Below are positions 1-11,134 of a stretch of 64,000 bases of DNA, piece by piece. The stretch is from Lithodes maja. Taxonomy: Eukaryota; Arthropoda; Malacostraca; Decapoda; Lithodidae. The translations under genes and the position numbers were made by a program. A model generated the notes under the pieces. That model did not search any database. It was not told the DNA's origin and saw only the letters and a program-made list of their open reading frames with translations. The stretch is from contig JBAKBP010007440.1 of assembly GCA_037953745.1 (NCBI GenBank), positions 1 to 64,000 of the forward strand, in the 5' to 3' direction. The stretch's first letter is position 1. Each line of letters starts with the position of its first letter.

Positions 1-227
1 ATCTCCACCACCACCACCACCCCGACCATCACCACCACCACCCCGACCATCACCACCACCACCATCACCACCACCACCACCATCTCCACCACCACCACCA
101 CCATCTCCACCACCACCACCACCATCTCCACCACCACCACCACCACCATCACCACCATCTCCACCACCACCACCACCACCACCATCTCCACCACCACCAC
201 CATCTCCACCACCACCACCACCACCAA
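1..227. repeat. (CAC)n / CACCAT microsatellite
   Basis: Almost pure CAC triplets interrupted by CAT and CCCGAC variants. It runs from the window edge, so its true length is unknown. No open frame with any other content is attached to it. Confidence 0.95.
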
Positions 228-322
228 AAATGTTGACTGTACTTACTCACACTGCTGAGATTCCCTCGTGGCCACCAAGCCGTATATGTAGAGTGCTTTT
301 TGCCCATAAAAAACTTACCTCC

Positions 323-786
323 CAAGCACTTTCCACCAATAAATTATCGAGCAAAAATGCAAGCACTTTCCACCACTAAATTATCGAGCAAAAATGCACA
401 GGGCTGAGGGAGCATGGCGACATATGCTCGACCAGTAATGAAAGTTTTTTCACTAAGAAACACTAATACAAGGTAAGATACACTACTTGAACGGATAAAT
501 AGCAATATAATTGACTGATATTTATATGAAAGTGTTCCACAAACAAGCAAAACGTTTGGCAAAAAGCATGGCCCCTCCCTCCACCACCTTGGTCACGTAG
601 CCTACACCAGAGAATGCTCGACCAGTAATAAAAGTGTTTTCACTATAAACACTTATACAAGTAAAATACACTACTTCAAGTGATAAATAGCAATATAATT
701 GACTCAATATGGTATGAAAGTGATCCACAAACAAGCGAAACCATGGCCCCTCGTGGAGCCCACCTTGGTCACGTACACCAGACTAG
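323..786. repeat. Short tandem duplications (37 bp x2 and about 190 bp x2)
   Basis: A 37-base unit beginning CAAGCACTTTCCACCA occurs twice in direct succession at about 323-396. A longer unit beginning TGCTCGACCAGTAAT starts at 425 and again at 615, with diverged but clearly alignable sequence up to GGCCCCTC and a closing CCACCTTGGTCACGTA. I see no coding potential. Confidence 0.8.
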
Positions 787-1249
787 CAAAACACTTCACT
801 AACATGGTTTTTATACCCTAAACAAGAATAACACAATAATCCATCGATAACCCAACGATATAGCACTTCGTTTGGGTTATATTAGGGCGGTAATATCAGC
901 CAGGCTGGGCAAAATGGAGGCCCCTTGGTTTAAAGGGCCACACACACCCACCTACTAGGCTGACTGATGGGAAGAAACTGACTCTCTCTACCACCGCGGG
1001 GCCCTCACAGGGACGCTAGGGGGTTGCTAGATTTTCCCACATGTACATCTAACTTATCGGACTTACCAGCCAAAAAAACGGCTCAATTGCGTCATAAACT
1101 TATTTTCTAGCAATATAATAAGTCCATATGACGCGATCGCGTCATATGTGTTTTTGGTTCACTCTGCCATATGACGCGATCGAGTCATATATGTCTGGGA
1201 GAGTTAATAATTTACAGTGCGTGAGGGCAAGAGCCTAACCACCCTGTAT
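787..1249. other. Unassigned stretch with a 24-bp perfect palindrome
   Basis: No gene is visible. At 1125-1148 there is a perfect 24-base palindrome centred on GCGATCGC, and at 1168-1190 a near copy with one arm changed. Both lie just upstream of the first sequence that aligns with the downstream LTR. Whether they belong to the retroelement or to the flank is unclear. Confidence 0.6.
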
Positions 1250-2154
1250 TTTATTAACAGTTTGTTTTTACTTTGTCAAGGAGCCAGGAGAAAACCAGAT
1301 ACAAGGGATCTGGATTTCTCAAAGTGCACTTGCTAGTGTTAACGTAATACTTTAAACAGTTGTGAGGACTTCGCTAGGCTACGAGCCGTTTTTGCTCAGT
1401 CACTGCTACCTTTTGCCCACAGTACCCCAGCTAGACTTTACTCGATTAGTAGATACAGAATAGTATTGAAGCTTTCCTTATGTATGATATTGTTTATGCA
1501 CTATTGATTTCATGTGTTGCACGCTTGGCTACTTTAGTGATTAGTGGCCCACGAGCACAATCCGAGTAGGCTATTGCCGTTGCATTTGCGGAGTACTTCT
1601 TTTTAATGTTTGCCATTTACTATTGCATATTCTTTTAATTATTCTTATGCCAATTTAAACCTTTCATAGTATTTAATTGCCAGTGTTTTTGCTTATTGAA
1701 TTACTGTTCAAAATCCGATACATACTTCTTACGAGCATCCGAGAAGCATCTAACTTTTTTCAGAAGATTCCTTGCTCGATGTTTAAGGACTATTAATTAA
1801 CGTAACGTAATAGTGCCGATCCGAAGTAGAGGGTGGAGGACTTCTTAAGTTCTTAGTCAAGGGTGGATTACTTCGGCTTCGGCCAACACTATTCTTTGGT
1901 GTTGTTGTTTCTTACTTCATTGTTTGATTGTTGACCAGACTAGATAATTCCTGTCTCTTTATTAGTCTGTTGTTGAACACTAGTACCGAGTTCTTGTATA
2001 CCCCGTTATAGCAGATTGAACTCTGGAGGGTATTGGTGTTTTTTGTTCAGCTGGCAGTACTCAGGGGTTGGGATCGTGTGTTTCCGTTGTGGCAGCGAGC
2101 CGTACTCGAGTCCTGATTGAGAGCCCTTGTGTACCCGAGTGCCAGGTCGTAACA
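1250..2154 (+). repeat. Gypsy-A 5' LTR (left-truncated)
   Basis: From about 1250 the sequence aligns with the 3' LTR, sharing GGCTACGAGCC, TACCCCAGCTAGACTTTA and the terminal CGTAACA. It ends at 2154, directly before the TGGCGACC primer-binding-like site. The first several hundred bases of the 3' LTR have no counterpart here, so the left part is lost or replaced. Confidence 0.75.
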
Positions 2155-2156
2155 AA

Positions 2157-2164
2157 TGGCGACC
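2157..2164 (+). other. Primer-binding-like site TGGCGACC
   Basis: TGGCGACC lies two bases after the CGTAACA end of the LTR. The same arrangement follows the 5' LTRs of Gypsy-B (minus strand, just left of 46948) and Gypsy-D (from 52476), and as TGGTGACC in Gypsy-C (from 38874). Its position fits the tRNA primer-binding site of an LTR element; the tRNA is not identified. Confidence 0.7.
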
Positions 2165-2367
2165 TTGCTTAGGATTTTGTGAACAGTATAAATTTTTGCA
2201 GAGTTGTACAACATTTGTTTGTTTGTATTTTAGCATGCATATTGAAGAATATTTTTTTTTGTATGGCAATTAGTAAAGCATTTAAGAGACTCCAGTTAAT
2301 TTAGTAATTAGTGCTTGCATAGGAAGTTTAACACTTTTGTCTCGAGAATTTTTTTGTGGACTTCAGT

Positions 2368-3273
2368 ATGTCGTGCATTAGCACTGACGATGAGCGAGAG
2401 ATGCCATTTGAAGGTGTGCCGTTAGTAACCAGTGAGGAGGATGCTAGAGTTTTTGTGAGTAAGCGGTACCACGTGACGGAGGAGAGGCTGACTGGGGTGG
2501 ATGTTTGTGGCTTGCACCTGATAGCCAAGGTTTTGGGCATTTCCAATGTAGTAGGGATGTCCAAGGGGGAGCTGATTTCCTGGGTGTTGCGTGGGCGACA
2601 TGGGGTTTCGGAGGAGAGGGCGTTTGGGGGGGTTCCTCCCCAGATCCCCTCTCACTTGACTCCCACAGTGCCGTCCACTCAGTTACCGGAGGTTAGCACT
2701 CTCCCACAGAGGGATGAGAATTGGCAGATTGGAGTGCCCTCGGGTGGTGCACATGGTGGTTCCCCAGTTTTTGCCCCCCCTCCTTCAGTAGTGGCAGCTC
2801 CCTCTTCCTGCCTGTCTCCAGATATGGTATTTAGACTTGAGCTTGCTAAGATTGAGGCTAGGAAGCAGGAGAATGAGACCAGGAGGCAGGAGGATGAGAC
2901 GAGGAGGCATGAGATTGAGGTTAGGAGGCATGAGGCTGAGCTTAGGTACGACTCGGAGAAATATTGTGCTAAATTAGATTTAGATAAGTCTCGTGCAGAG
3001 TCGACAGGGACTCGGATGGGCCGGGAGGGCCAAGTAAGAGAACAGTCCTTGGCCCAATTAGTCAAATTGGTGCCGGTCTTTAGTGAAACTGAAGTCACAG
3101 AATTTTTTAATCGTTTTGAGAAGAAGTGTAGGGAGCATAATTGGCCTGAAGAGAAGTGGGCAGCTCTAGTCTCCTCAAGACTTACGGGTAAGGGTCTGAA
3201 GGCTTATGATGCACTGCCTTTAGAGTCTTGCATTGACTACCCAGAATTGAAGAGAACTGTCCTACGGGCATAA
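2368..3273 (+). pseudogene. Gypsy-A gag, N-terminal part
   Basis: The ATG at 2368 opens a frame beginning MSCISTDDERE; a GTG 12 bases upstream is in frame but less likely. Gag packages the element RNA. An N-terminal region with EEDARVF and a short Leu/Gly motif is shared with the gags of C and D. A Gln/Arg/Glu-rich predicted coiled coil (ETRRQEDETRRHE) follows, then a capsid-like block with VTEFFNRFEKKC and KWAALVSSRLTGKGLKAYD. The frame ends at TAA (3271-3273) where other copies read Tyr-Glu and then continue LQPETYRLKFRG, so this is one in-frame nonsense change inside gag. Confidence 0.85.
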
Positions 3274-6200
3274 AAGTTGCAACCGGAAACATATCGATTG
3301 AAGTTTCGGGGTGTTACAAAGACTAGGGAGGCGACCTTCCTTGAACATGCCCGGGACTTAAAAGATGCACTTAAAAACTGGACACGTTCTGAGAAAGCTG
3401 AGACGGCCGAACAGTTGACTGAGCTGTTTCTGCTCGAGCAGTTTTATAAGTGTACTGGTGCAGAAATGACTTTAACTATTAAAGAAAAGAACCCAAAAAC
3501 TCTACAGGAGGCAGCTGAGATGGCTGACCTCCGGCTATCACTAATTCGTGGGTGCGGGTCTGCCCAGCGTAGTGAGGCAGGTAACAAGGGGCGTGATGCC
3601 CCACCCCCCCGAGTTAGTGATATACCTTATGCAAACAAGTACAAGAGCCATGATACCAAGACTGACCACAAGACTAGCACCGTCCCATTTAAGAAGGGGC
3701 CGGGCCCTTCCCAGTACCAAGGGAAGCCCAAAGGGGAGTTGGAGTGTTATCAATGTCATAAAAAGGGGCACTTTGCAAGAGTCTGTCCTAGCAAACCACC
3801 TACAGCAGCTGTGTCTTTGGCCTGCAACATTGGTGTGTCTCCGAAGTCATCTGAGTTTGCCCGGGGCAGTTCGTCAGAGGCTGAGGCACAGCCAATGCAG
3901 AAGCACCTGGGAGGCTCGAACCCTGCTCAGGATGTTTTTTGCGACCATAGAGGGCGGGGTTGCGTGATGTGGGCGGGGCGCAAGCATGGAGTAGAGGTCT
4001 TGCGTGATACAGGTGCTTCCCAGACTCTGATGAAAAACTTGACTGGCTACCCTATAAACGCGGCTCGGGTGGTAGTGGTGCAGGGTATTAATGCAACTCG
4101 GTCATACCCGCTGGTGCGGTTGGAGTTGGAGGTGGATGGTGTGGCATGTGAATTGGATGTCGGGATTGTGGAGAAACTGCCAGTGGAGGGCGTCGACCTT
4201 CTTCTCGGCAACGACTTTGCAATGCCCGCTTCTGAGGTTCTACCCTTGGTCGTTGCCGAGAGGCCGGCCGACGTGAGTAGGGAAGAGCAAGAGTGGGTCG
4301 AGCGGTGCCAGACACAACCCATGGCGTGTGTTGTCACCCGAGCTCGGGCAGCTAAAGTGTCACAGCCTAGTCCTCCGTCTTCAGACCAGCGGAGGAACGA
4401 TCAACAGGAGGAGGCTAAAGCTGGAGTTGGTTTTAAGAGTTTTGACTCGGCGGCTCTCCTGGGTGATTCAGTATTAGCACCATTACTTAATTCTGGAGTA
4501 GCCCCTGGGCCTGTCATCGAGAGTGACGAGGCTGGGCATGACGAGTCTCCACGACAGCAACGTTATGTACATCGAGAGAGACAGAGGGAGCAGCCCAGTA
4601 TCGGGGAAGGTAATGCATTGCTCCGGGAGCAGTTAGATCGCTTGGCACCCTCAGATATACGTCGGTTGCAACTAGAGGACCCTGAGCTCCAAACGTGTGC
4701 TAATGGAGCTGTAGAGCTCGACGAGGACGGTGATGCACAGCCAGGAGATTTGTTTTATTTAGAAGGCATCCTCTATAGGCGTTTTCAAGACCCTAAACGT
4801 AGTTGGCAAGAGGGGTCCGGAGTAGTGGACCAGTTGGTGGTGCCACGGGAGTGCAGGGATAGCCTACTGAGGTTGGCGCATGACATACCACTGGCAGGAC
4901 ATCTAGGGGTGAGAAAAACGGTGGCGGCTTTAGAAAAATTGTTTTGGTGGCCGGGGTTGAAGGGGCAGGTGGTAACCTGGATAGCAAGGTGTCATACGTG
5001 CCAGAGGGTTGGAAAACCTAACCAAACAATTCCGAGAGCCCCGTTGCACCCCATTCCTGTCAGTAGACCGCCCTTCAGTAAGGTCATCATCGATATGGTC
5101 GGACCCCTACCCCCTACTAGTGCCGGTAATAAATTTCTAGTAACTATCATGGATGTGGCCACTCGTTATCCTGATGCATATCCAATGAGAAATGGCATGG
5201 CGAAAACTGTTGTCTGGAACCTGCTCTGGTATTGCTCGCGGTATGGTTACCCGCAAGAGGTGCAATCGGACCAAGGTTCTAGTTTTACATCTAATCTGTT
5301 CAAACAAACTATGATTCAGCATGGCATCAGCACTGTCGTCTCTTCTGCGTATCACCCGGAGAGTCAAGGGGTGTTGGAGAGGTGGCACGCCACGCTGAAA
5401 AGAATGCTTCGATGTTATTGCGCAGAGAACGGAAAGGATTGGGACCTTGGTCTGCCGTATGTTTTGTTCGCGGCAAGAGAAGTACCTGGAGAGAGTCTCG
5501 GTTTCAGTCCGAATGAGCTTGTTTTCGGGCATCAGGTGAGGGGTCCTCTCCACATGGTGAAGGAGATGTGGGAGGGCACTAGGCATGTTGTTCTGCGAGA
5601 TGAGTTGCGGCCTCTTGTTCCTGAGCGACGGGAGGAGTTGTTCACTAGGCTGTGGCAGTCCGTCCGCATGTTTGTTGCTTCTCCAGGCCTGATGTACGGG
5701 GTAGAATCCGACATGGAGGCTGGAGACAGTGCAAGGCTCGAGTTGGTTCCCTACCGTGTGAATCCTGCTCGACAGCCTGTTGTGAGGGCGGAGCTGGACG
5801 GCGTGTGGAGAGGGGGTCTGAGGGATGAGGAATGTCGTGAGTGGTCGTTGCCAGTGGCTTTGCGGCCTGAGTTTGGTGGCAGAGTCCGTGTGTGTGTTGA
5901 TTGCAAGAGTGTGGAAGCATTATCCCTGACAGACACCGATCCATTACCCAGAGTTGACGACACCATACACCGCTTCGGGGCTGCCTCGCTCATCACGAAG
6001 GTAGAACTAGTGAAGGGTTATTGGCAGGCCCCGTTGCCGGGAAGAGCGAAGAGAAGTGCCAGTTTTGCGATGAGCTGGGCAGTTTGTCAGTGCCAGGTGT
6101 TGTTGTGCTGCCGGAACACAAGTTGGATGTGTGGCATGCTAAGGGCACTGATAATGTTTTGGCTTTGTTTGCAGGAGAACCCTCGCTGTTCAGTCAGTGT

Positions 6201-6309
6201 TTGTCGCGGGTGGAGGATCCGGGGTAGGCTACCACAGTATGTTGGTATAGCCTCCTGTCTTGGCTCGCGGTGTATTTTTGCGCTGGTGCTTGTTGGTTCG
6301 CGTGTGTAG
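3274..6309 (+). pseudogene. Gypsy-A gag C-terminus, protease, integrase and RT remnant
   Basis: One long frame follows the gag stop (residue 1 at 3277). A CCHC knuckle (CYQCHKKGHFARVC) lies near residue 157. The aspartic protease has DTGASQTL near 244 and LLGNDF near 308. The integrase has an HHCC finger near 535-565, then its catalytic residues in IIDMVGP (about 605), SDQG (about 665) and ESQGVLE (about 695). After LHMVKEMWEG the integrase tail and linker are lost, and an RT start follows (VPYRVNPARQP, RVRVCVDCKS, VELVKGYWQAPL). The rest of RT and RNase H is missing: a second frame ends in CLSRVEDPG at 6227, which matches the RNase H terminus of Gypsy-C. The last 27 or so residues to 6309 are out of frame and meaningless. 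Confidence 0.85.
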
Positions 6310-6729
6310 CATCAGTGTAGGGTCGCAGGGCAGGAGTTGTTGGCATTGATTAGACGAAAATTAGGCTACATCTATAGTAGCCGCCAAAAAACAACATTAA
6401 CATAAAATATGAAAAATTAAATAAAAACTCTTTCTTTTTAATAATTAATTTTAAGATAATATTGTAGCTGAGTACTGAGTGCAGATGATTTTCTCTCAGT
6501 AGGCTGTGCTTCTTAAAGCTCGCTCTGGGAGCACAATGTTATGAATTAATGTATTATGTTTGGGAAGGGTGATAAGATTTTTTTATATATAAAATGTTGT
6601 TGTATTTTTTTTTTTGGAGACTGAGCTTGCATTCCATGAGTGGCAGAGTGGTTAGGAGTGGCAGATTCTAGCGACATTCTGCCTGTTCAGATATGGGCTC
6701 ATGGTTGAGTGTCCCATATCTTGGGGGGG
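6231..6729 (+). other. Gypsy-A 3' untranslated region and polypurine tract
   Basis: Non-coding sequence between the RNase H tail and the 3' LTR. It shares AACTCTTTCTTTTT and related stretches with the equivalent region of Gypsy-C (62264-62674). It ends in ATCTTGGGGGGG, the expected polypurine tract, directly before the LTR. Confidence 0.7.
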
Positions 6730-8422
6730 TGACGCCTCCCGGCGCTAGCAGAATGGTTGCGTGGGGCATTGCAGCTCGCTAGCGCTCGCCAGGATGGGGG
6801 GATGGGCTACAGTTGTCCTAGAATGATCTGCTTTATTTCGTTAGTGTCGTGTTGCCACAGACAGTCTAGAAGTGATCTTTGTTTTGGTCTGTGACCGCGC
6901 CTTATATTTTATATTCGCTATAATATGAGTGTTGCTTGTGTGGGAGGCGAGCGAGAGCGGGTGAGGGAGTACACCTGGCAGCGGGGGGTGGGCTGTGACG
7001 CGGCTCGCTTGAGCGCTGACGGCGTTGGCGGCCGGGTGGTCAACTAGTCCCTTCCCATCGCGGCCTCATGGTTTTTTACCAAGCTCAGAGCTGGCCTGAC
7101 TCGCGTATCGTCTACATCCTTTGCAATTCTGTCCCCCATACTCGCCACTTTGCATACTATTTCTCTCTCTCGACTTCTCCTTTCTCATTCTCTAATCTTT
7201 ATTAAACTCAACATCCCTTCTGGTTTCAGCATAGACGTTCACCGTCGGCAAGTCGTATTGTACGCGAAGCTCTCAGATATTTCTATGTATTAGGCTTTAA
7301 TGAGGTTTGGAGAGACGGACTTTTCTGTGTGTGTCCTCTCTCGGGAAGGTTGTAGACCGGTATATGTCTCCCTGGCAGGGTGTTGAGTGATTCTGCTTAG
7401 TTATTTAAAGCTAGACTGGGGGTAAGGTTACTGTGTCGTTGTCTCCGATGTGTGCAGTGTTAGCTAAGCCCTGCACGACATCGACAGGTACTGTGGGAGC
7501 CTAGGTTGTCTTCGGGTGGGTTTACTTTGCGAGCACAGCACTGTGGTGTGAGAGGGCCATAGCCTATCCCTCACAACATAGTGCTGCCTCTTTGTGTTGA
7601 CTTCTGAGGGATCGCCAGGATAGAACTAGGTACTAGAGACCTAGATTTATCAAGAGAGCATCCCCGTCATATAACGTAATCTTCATTATACCACCTTCGG
7701 ACAACGTTAGGCTACGAGCCACATGCTCGCCCATTGTTGCCCTGCCTTGATACCCCAGCTAGACTTTATTAACCGAGCAGACACTGGTTAGAGATAAGCC
7801 CCCATTATTATATGTATGCCACATTATTATTCACTGCACTTTTGAGCCGAGGTTGTTGTTGAGTTGCACAACCCTAGTAGGCTGTTGCGTTGTGTCATGA
7901 AGCATTTCTTTAGTTGTCGAGCATTACTACCTTTGCGGAGTCTTTATTATTCGCCTGCCTATAATTACTATATGTCCTAGTATTTATTGTGACCCGTATT
8001 CTGCATTATAATTGTTCAAGATTCTTTACGAACATCTTCCCAGCATCAGACTTATTTCAGAAGTTTCCAGTTGATGTTGCAGGACTAGCATTGCACTTTC
8101 TTTAATACAGGAGTGCCAGTTATTTGAGTATCTACCGTAACGTTAAATAATCACGTTACTTATCTTTTCTTTGTGTAACCTAAACGAGTAATCTTTTACT
8201 GTTTGAGAATAGGCTGTTTCATCGAGCGTCAGCCTAGTGTGTGTGCACCAGTTACCGAGTCATAGGATACCTCGTGGTCCAGGCACGACTCAGGGCGGTA
8301 ATGGTGTTTTGTTTTCCAGTGTTTAAGGCAGGGGTTGGATCTAGTGTTACCGTTGTTGCATTTTGCCATTATCTAGTCCAATGTTGAAGAGCCCTGTGTC
8401 TTTGAGAACCTGGATCGTAACA
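6730..8422 (+). repeat. Gypsy-A 3' LTR
   Basis: Begins TGACGCCTCC after the G-run and ends GGATCGTAACA, giving TG...CA termini and about 1,693 bp. Blocks such as GCTCGCTAGCGCTCGCCAG and CATCCCTTCTGGTTTC recur in the 3' LTR of Gypsy-C. Stretches such as ACCCCAGCTAGACTTTATTA match the Gypsy-A 5' LTR. Confidence 0.8.
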
Positions 8423-9297
8423 CCGCCCTTTCGGGGATCACGGCGTCCGGCAATAGATAAATAGCTGATATGACCTAAATATAAATTTGAATGGATACAT
8501 TTCCATGAAGGGGGTCGTGGCAGCTCATGTACAGTCGTGCTAATAAGTGATGTCTCGGCACCAAGTATATTCTGACCAATAATTGGTATCAGCAATATCT
8601 AAGCTTCATTGCTTCATATCGAGTGAAATATAAAAACCTGTTCCTACACTTACCCACCCTATTCAACATCTGACTGACATTAATACAGCACAGAGCAAGC
8701 CAGATATAATGACAGCTGGGACATGACTTATTAGCGCGACCGTACTTCTGTCAACAGCTGTTCATTTTTCCTATATTTTTTTCTATCGCTCACCCACAAA
8801 CAATCGACACCTGAGTGGGGTGAAGTGTCTTACAATTTCCAAACTAATAAAGTTAAAAAAAACAATTCCCATTTAGTAGCGGTGACAACCTATTCATTAC
8901 AATCTGGCAACTATTAGACGGTTTTAGTCCGCTTAGAAAGGATGTATACCCGTTAAAAGATTACAGACTATCTCAATTCACCCTTTTAGCTACCATAATC
9001 CTTCCTAAGCTTCATAAAATCTCTATCTGCATGAAAAGAAATGTATTCAGCAAAAAACTAGGCGATAAAAGCTTCAAAATGAGACCAGAACGAGCTACGT
9101 AGCACTCGTGGTTCTCATGCAGTGGTGCCACCAACATGGGAGTTTAGCATATAGTGGTATATTTTTCCCAGCTATGCTCACTACTGGCTACACTGCCGGC
9201 CTCTCGAGAACACAGGGAGCGTGAGTCAGTGGGTGGCGGTAAGCCCTGGGTGTCGGACGTGTGGCCTGCTGCGCTGCCGGCCATTTGCACTCGATTT
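8423..9297. other. Unassigned; carries diverged dispersed repeats
   Basis: No gene is seen. Stretches recur elsewhere. About 8770-8855 (CACCTGAGTGGGGTGAAG) resembles 21850-21965. About 8905-9010 (CTATTAGACGGTTTTAG) resembles 16108-16205 and 22276-22320. About 9040-9115 (AAATGTATTCAGC) resembles 10540-10615. They look like old MITE or SINE-like repeats without recognisable coding sequence. Confidence 0.5.
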
Positions 9298-9301
9298 TAA
9301 C

Positions 9302-9378
9302 CCTTTAAAAGCCATAATAATGCTCCTAACTTGCTGCAAATTGGTGCACGACTTAAGTCGAGCGCCGCTCTTTAAGGG
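9302..9378. mobile_element. 77-bp mini-element flanked by TTAA, piggyBac-like ends
   Basis: TTAA at 9298-9301 and again at 9379-9382 flank a 77-base segment that starts CCCTTTAAAAGCC and ends GCTCTTTAAGGG, an imperfect inverted repeat. The inner block CGACTTAAGTCGAGCGCCGC resembles the piggyBac end at 29560 (CCCTTAAATGGCGGCGCGC, then ATAAGTCGA). I infer a deletion derivative of a piggyBac family; it could also be one end of a longer element. Confidence 0.5.
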
Positions 9379-9380
9379 TT

Positions 9381-9965
9381 AACTCACTCACACCATATCG
9401 TCCTCCTTAAGGGAAGGTTTGTTTCTTTCTGGACCCCCTTCTCCTTTACATTAACTCACTCACACCATATCGTCCTCCTTAAGGGAAGGTTTGTTTCTTT
9501 CTGGACCCCCTTCTCCTTTACATTAACTCACTCACACCATATCGTCCTCCTTAAGGGAAGGTTTGTTTCTTTCTGGACCCCCTTCTCCTTTACATTAACT
9601 CACTCACACCATATCGTCCTCCTTAAGGGAAGGTTTGTTTCTTTCTGGACCTCCTTCTCCTTTACATTATCTCACTCACACCATATCGTCCTCCTTAAGG
9701 GAAGGTTTGTTTCTTTCTGGACCCCCTTCTCCTTTACATTAACTCACTCACACCATATCGTCCTCCTTAAGGGAAGGTTTGTTTCTTTCTGGACCCCCTT
9801 CTCCTTTACATTAACTCACTCACACCATATCGTCCTCCTTAAGGGAAGGTTTGTTTCTTTCTGGACCCCCTTCTCCTTTACATTATCTCACTCACACCAT
9901 ATCGTCCTCCTTAAGGGAAGGTTTGTTGCTTTCTGGACCCCCTTCTCCTTTACATTAACTCACTT
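9381..9965. repeat. 72-bp satellite, eight tandem copies
   Basis: The unit begins AACTCACTCACACCATATCG and ends CTTCTCCTTTACATT. Copies start at 9381, 9453, 9525, 9597, 9669, 9741, 9813 and 9885, followed by a partial ninth. Copies differ at only one or two positions, indicating recent expansion or homogenisation. A diverged relative of the unit (CTGGACCCCTTTCTCCCTCA) appears at about 10113-10132. Confidence 0.95.
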
Positions 9966-10974
9966 TAATTACTTTACTAACTTTAATTAAGGTAGTCTTG
10001 TGCGGTGTTGTCAAATATTTTAGCCTTTAACATTTTTTTTTTTTTTTTTGGGGGGCAATTAACAAATATATCTTAGCTTTAAGGGGAGATTTCCACTTGA
10101 GGGATTTTTTTCTGGACCCCTTTCTCCCTCATGTTTAGCCCCATTACTTTTGATATTATAAAACGTTTGCCCATTAGTTTAGCGATTTAAAGAACTTTCA
10201 CCCCATATTAAGACCTTTCGTGCAATTCAGGTGTCGATTTTATCCTGGCGAGCGATAGCGAGCCTGTAATTTAAGAGGAACCGGCCTTTGGCCGGGAAAT
10301 TTTTCTACTGAAAAATGTACAAATTTATCTTGAAAGGGACTCAAGGGGGTGTAATTTTAAGCTTGATGGAGGTCTAGGGAACAAACTAAATACCTCCCCT
10401 TAATGACTCCTTATATATTACATTATTTTAAAAAAGTTACGTGGTGTTAACACTTACAGTCTGGGCATATTTTTGTCTATTTCCGCTATATTAAGGCTCA
10501 TTCAAGCACTCCGGATTGATTAAGCAAGCGTCTGAATGAAATGAAATGTATTCAGCCAAAAACTAGAAGAAAATACCTTCAAAATTACACCAAAACGAGC
10601 TTAATAGTTCGCGGGCTTCACCTGCAGCGCTACCATAGACATTCGCTAAAATTAGCAATTATCGCTAATGTCGCGCTACATTTGCCTTTGGCAGCACTGT
10701 ATATCTCGCGAGAGTATGGCTCATAATTCTCAGTGCACCGGCCGGCTGGCTGGAAGAAGGATGGGTGGCCTGTCGTGCTCCCGCTCTCTCGCACTCTATT
10801 CTACAGGCTTTAAAAGCCTGTAAATTGCTGTAAATTGCCGTGGCGTTCCGGAACGTTTCCCGCGTTTTTTAGACCATGCTGCCACTGTTCTGTTTAAGGT
10901 ATTAATTTAGGTGTGGCCGGGTATGAAATGTTTTAGACATTGCTAAGTAAGGTGAGTGCGGTTAGGCTGGCTAT

Positions 10975-11008
<34 letters not shown>

Positions 11009-11037
11009 TCCCAGATTCAACATACCACAATTGAAGC

Positions 11038-11078
<41 letters not shown>

Positions 11079-11134
11079 AAGAGCAAGGTGCGAGAGCTGG
11101 CAGCGCTTTAAAAGTCTGGGATGTCACCCAAACA
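9966..11134. other. Unassigned, with (CA)n and (GA)n microsatellites
   Basis: AT-rich sequence without a supportable gene. A poly-T/poly-G run lies near 10031-10054. About 10540-10615 is a diverged direct repeat of 9040-9115. (AC)n lies at 10977-11004 and (GA)n at 11041-11077. An apparent 149-codon frame here (10940-11389) is made largely of these repeats and continues into the foldback arm, so I do not call it a gene. Confidence 0.6.

Larger units (their letters stand above)
1250..8422 (+). mobile_element. Gypsy-A: degenerate Ty3/gypsy retrotransposon, integrase before RT
   Basis: A plus-strand LTR element: truncated 5' LTR (about 1250-2154), primer-binding-like site, gag-protease-integrase-RT remnant, G-rich polypurine tract, and 3' LTR (6730-8422). 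The two LTRs align only loosely by eye, so the element is old or recombined. The integrase precedes the RT remnant, as in Gypsy-C, which points to a Gmr1-like lineage. Most of RT and nearly all of RNase H are missing, and gag has an internal stop, so this copy cannot act alone. The left boundary is approximate. Confidence 0.85.

Noticed and set aside
9381..9965. Possible CRISPR-like array
   Set aside because: Units are 72 bp and uniform with no variable spacers, in a eukaryotic setting. It is a satellite. The 126-bp hairpin array was rejected for the same reason.
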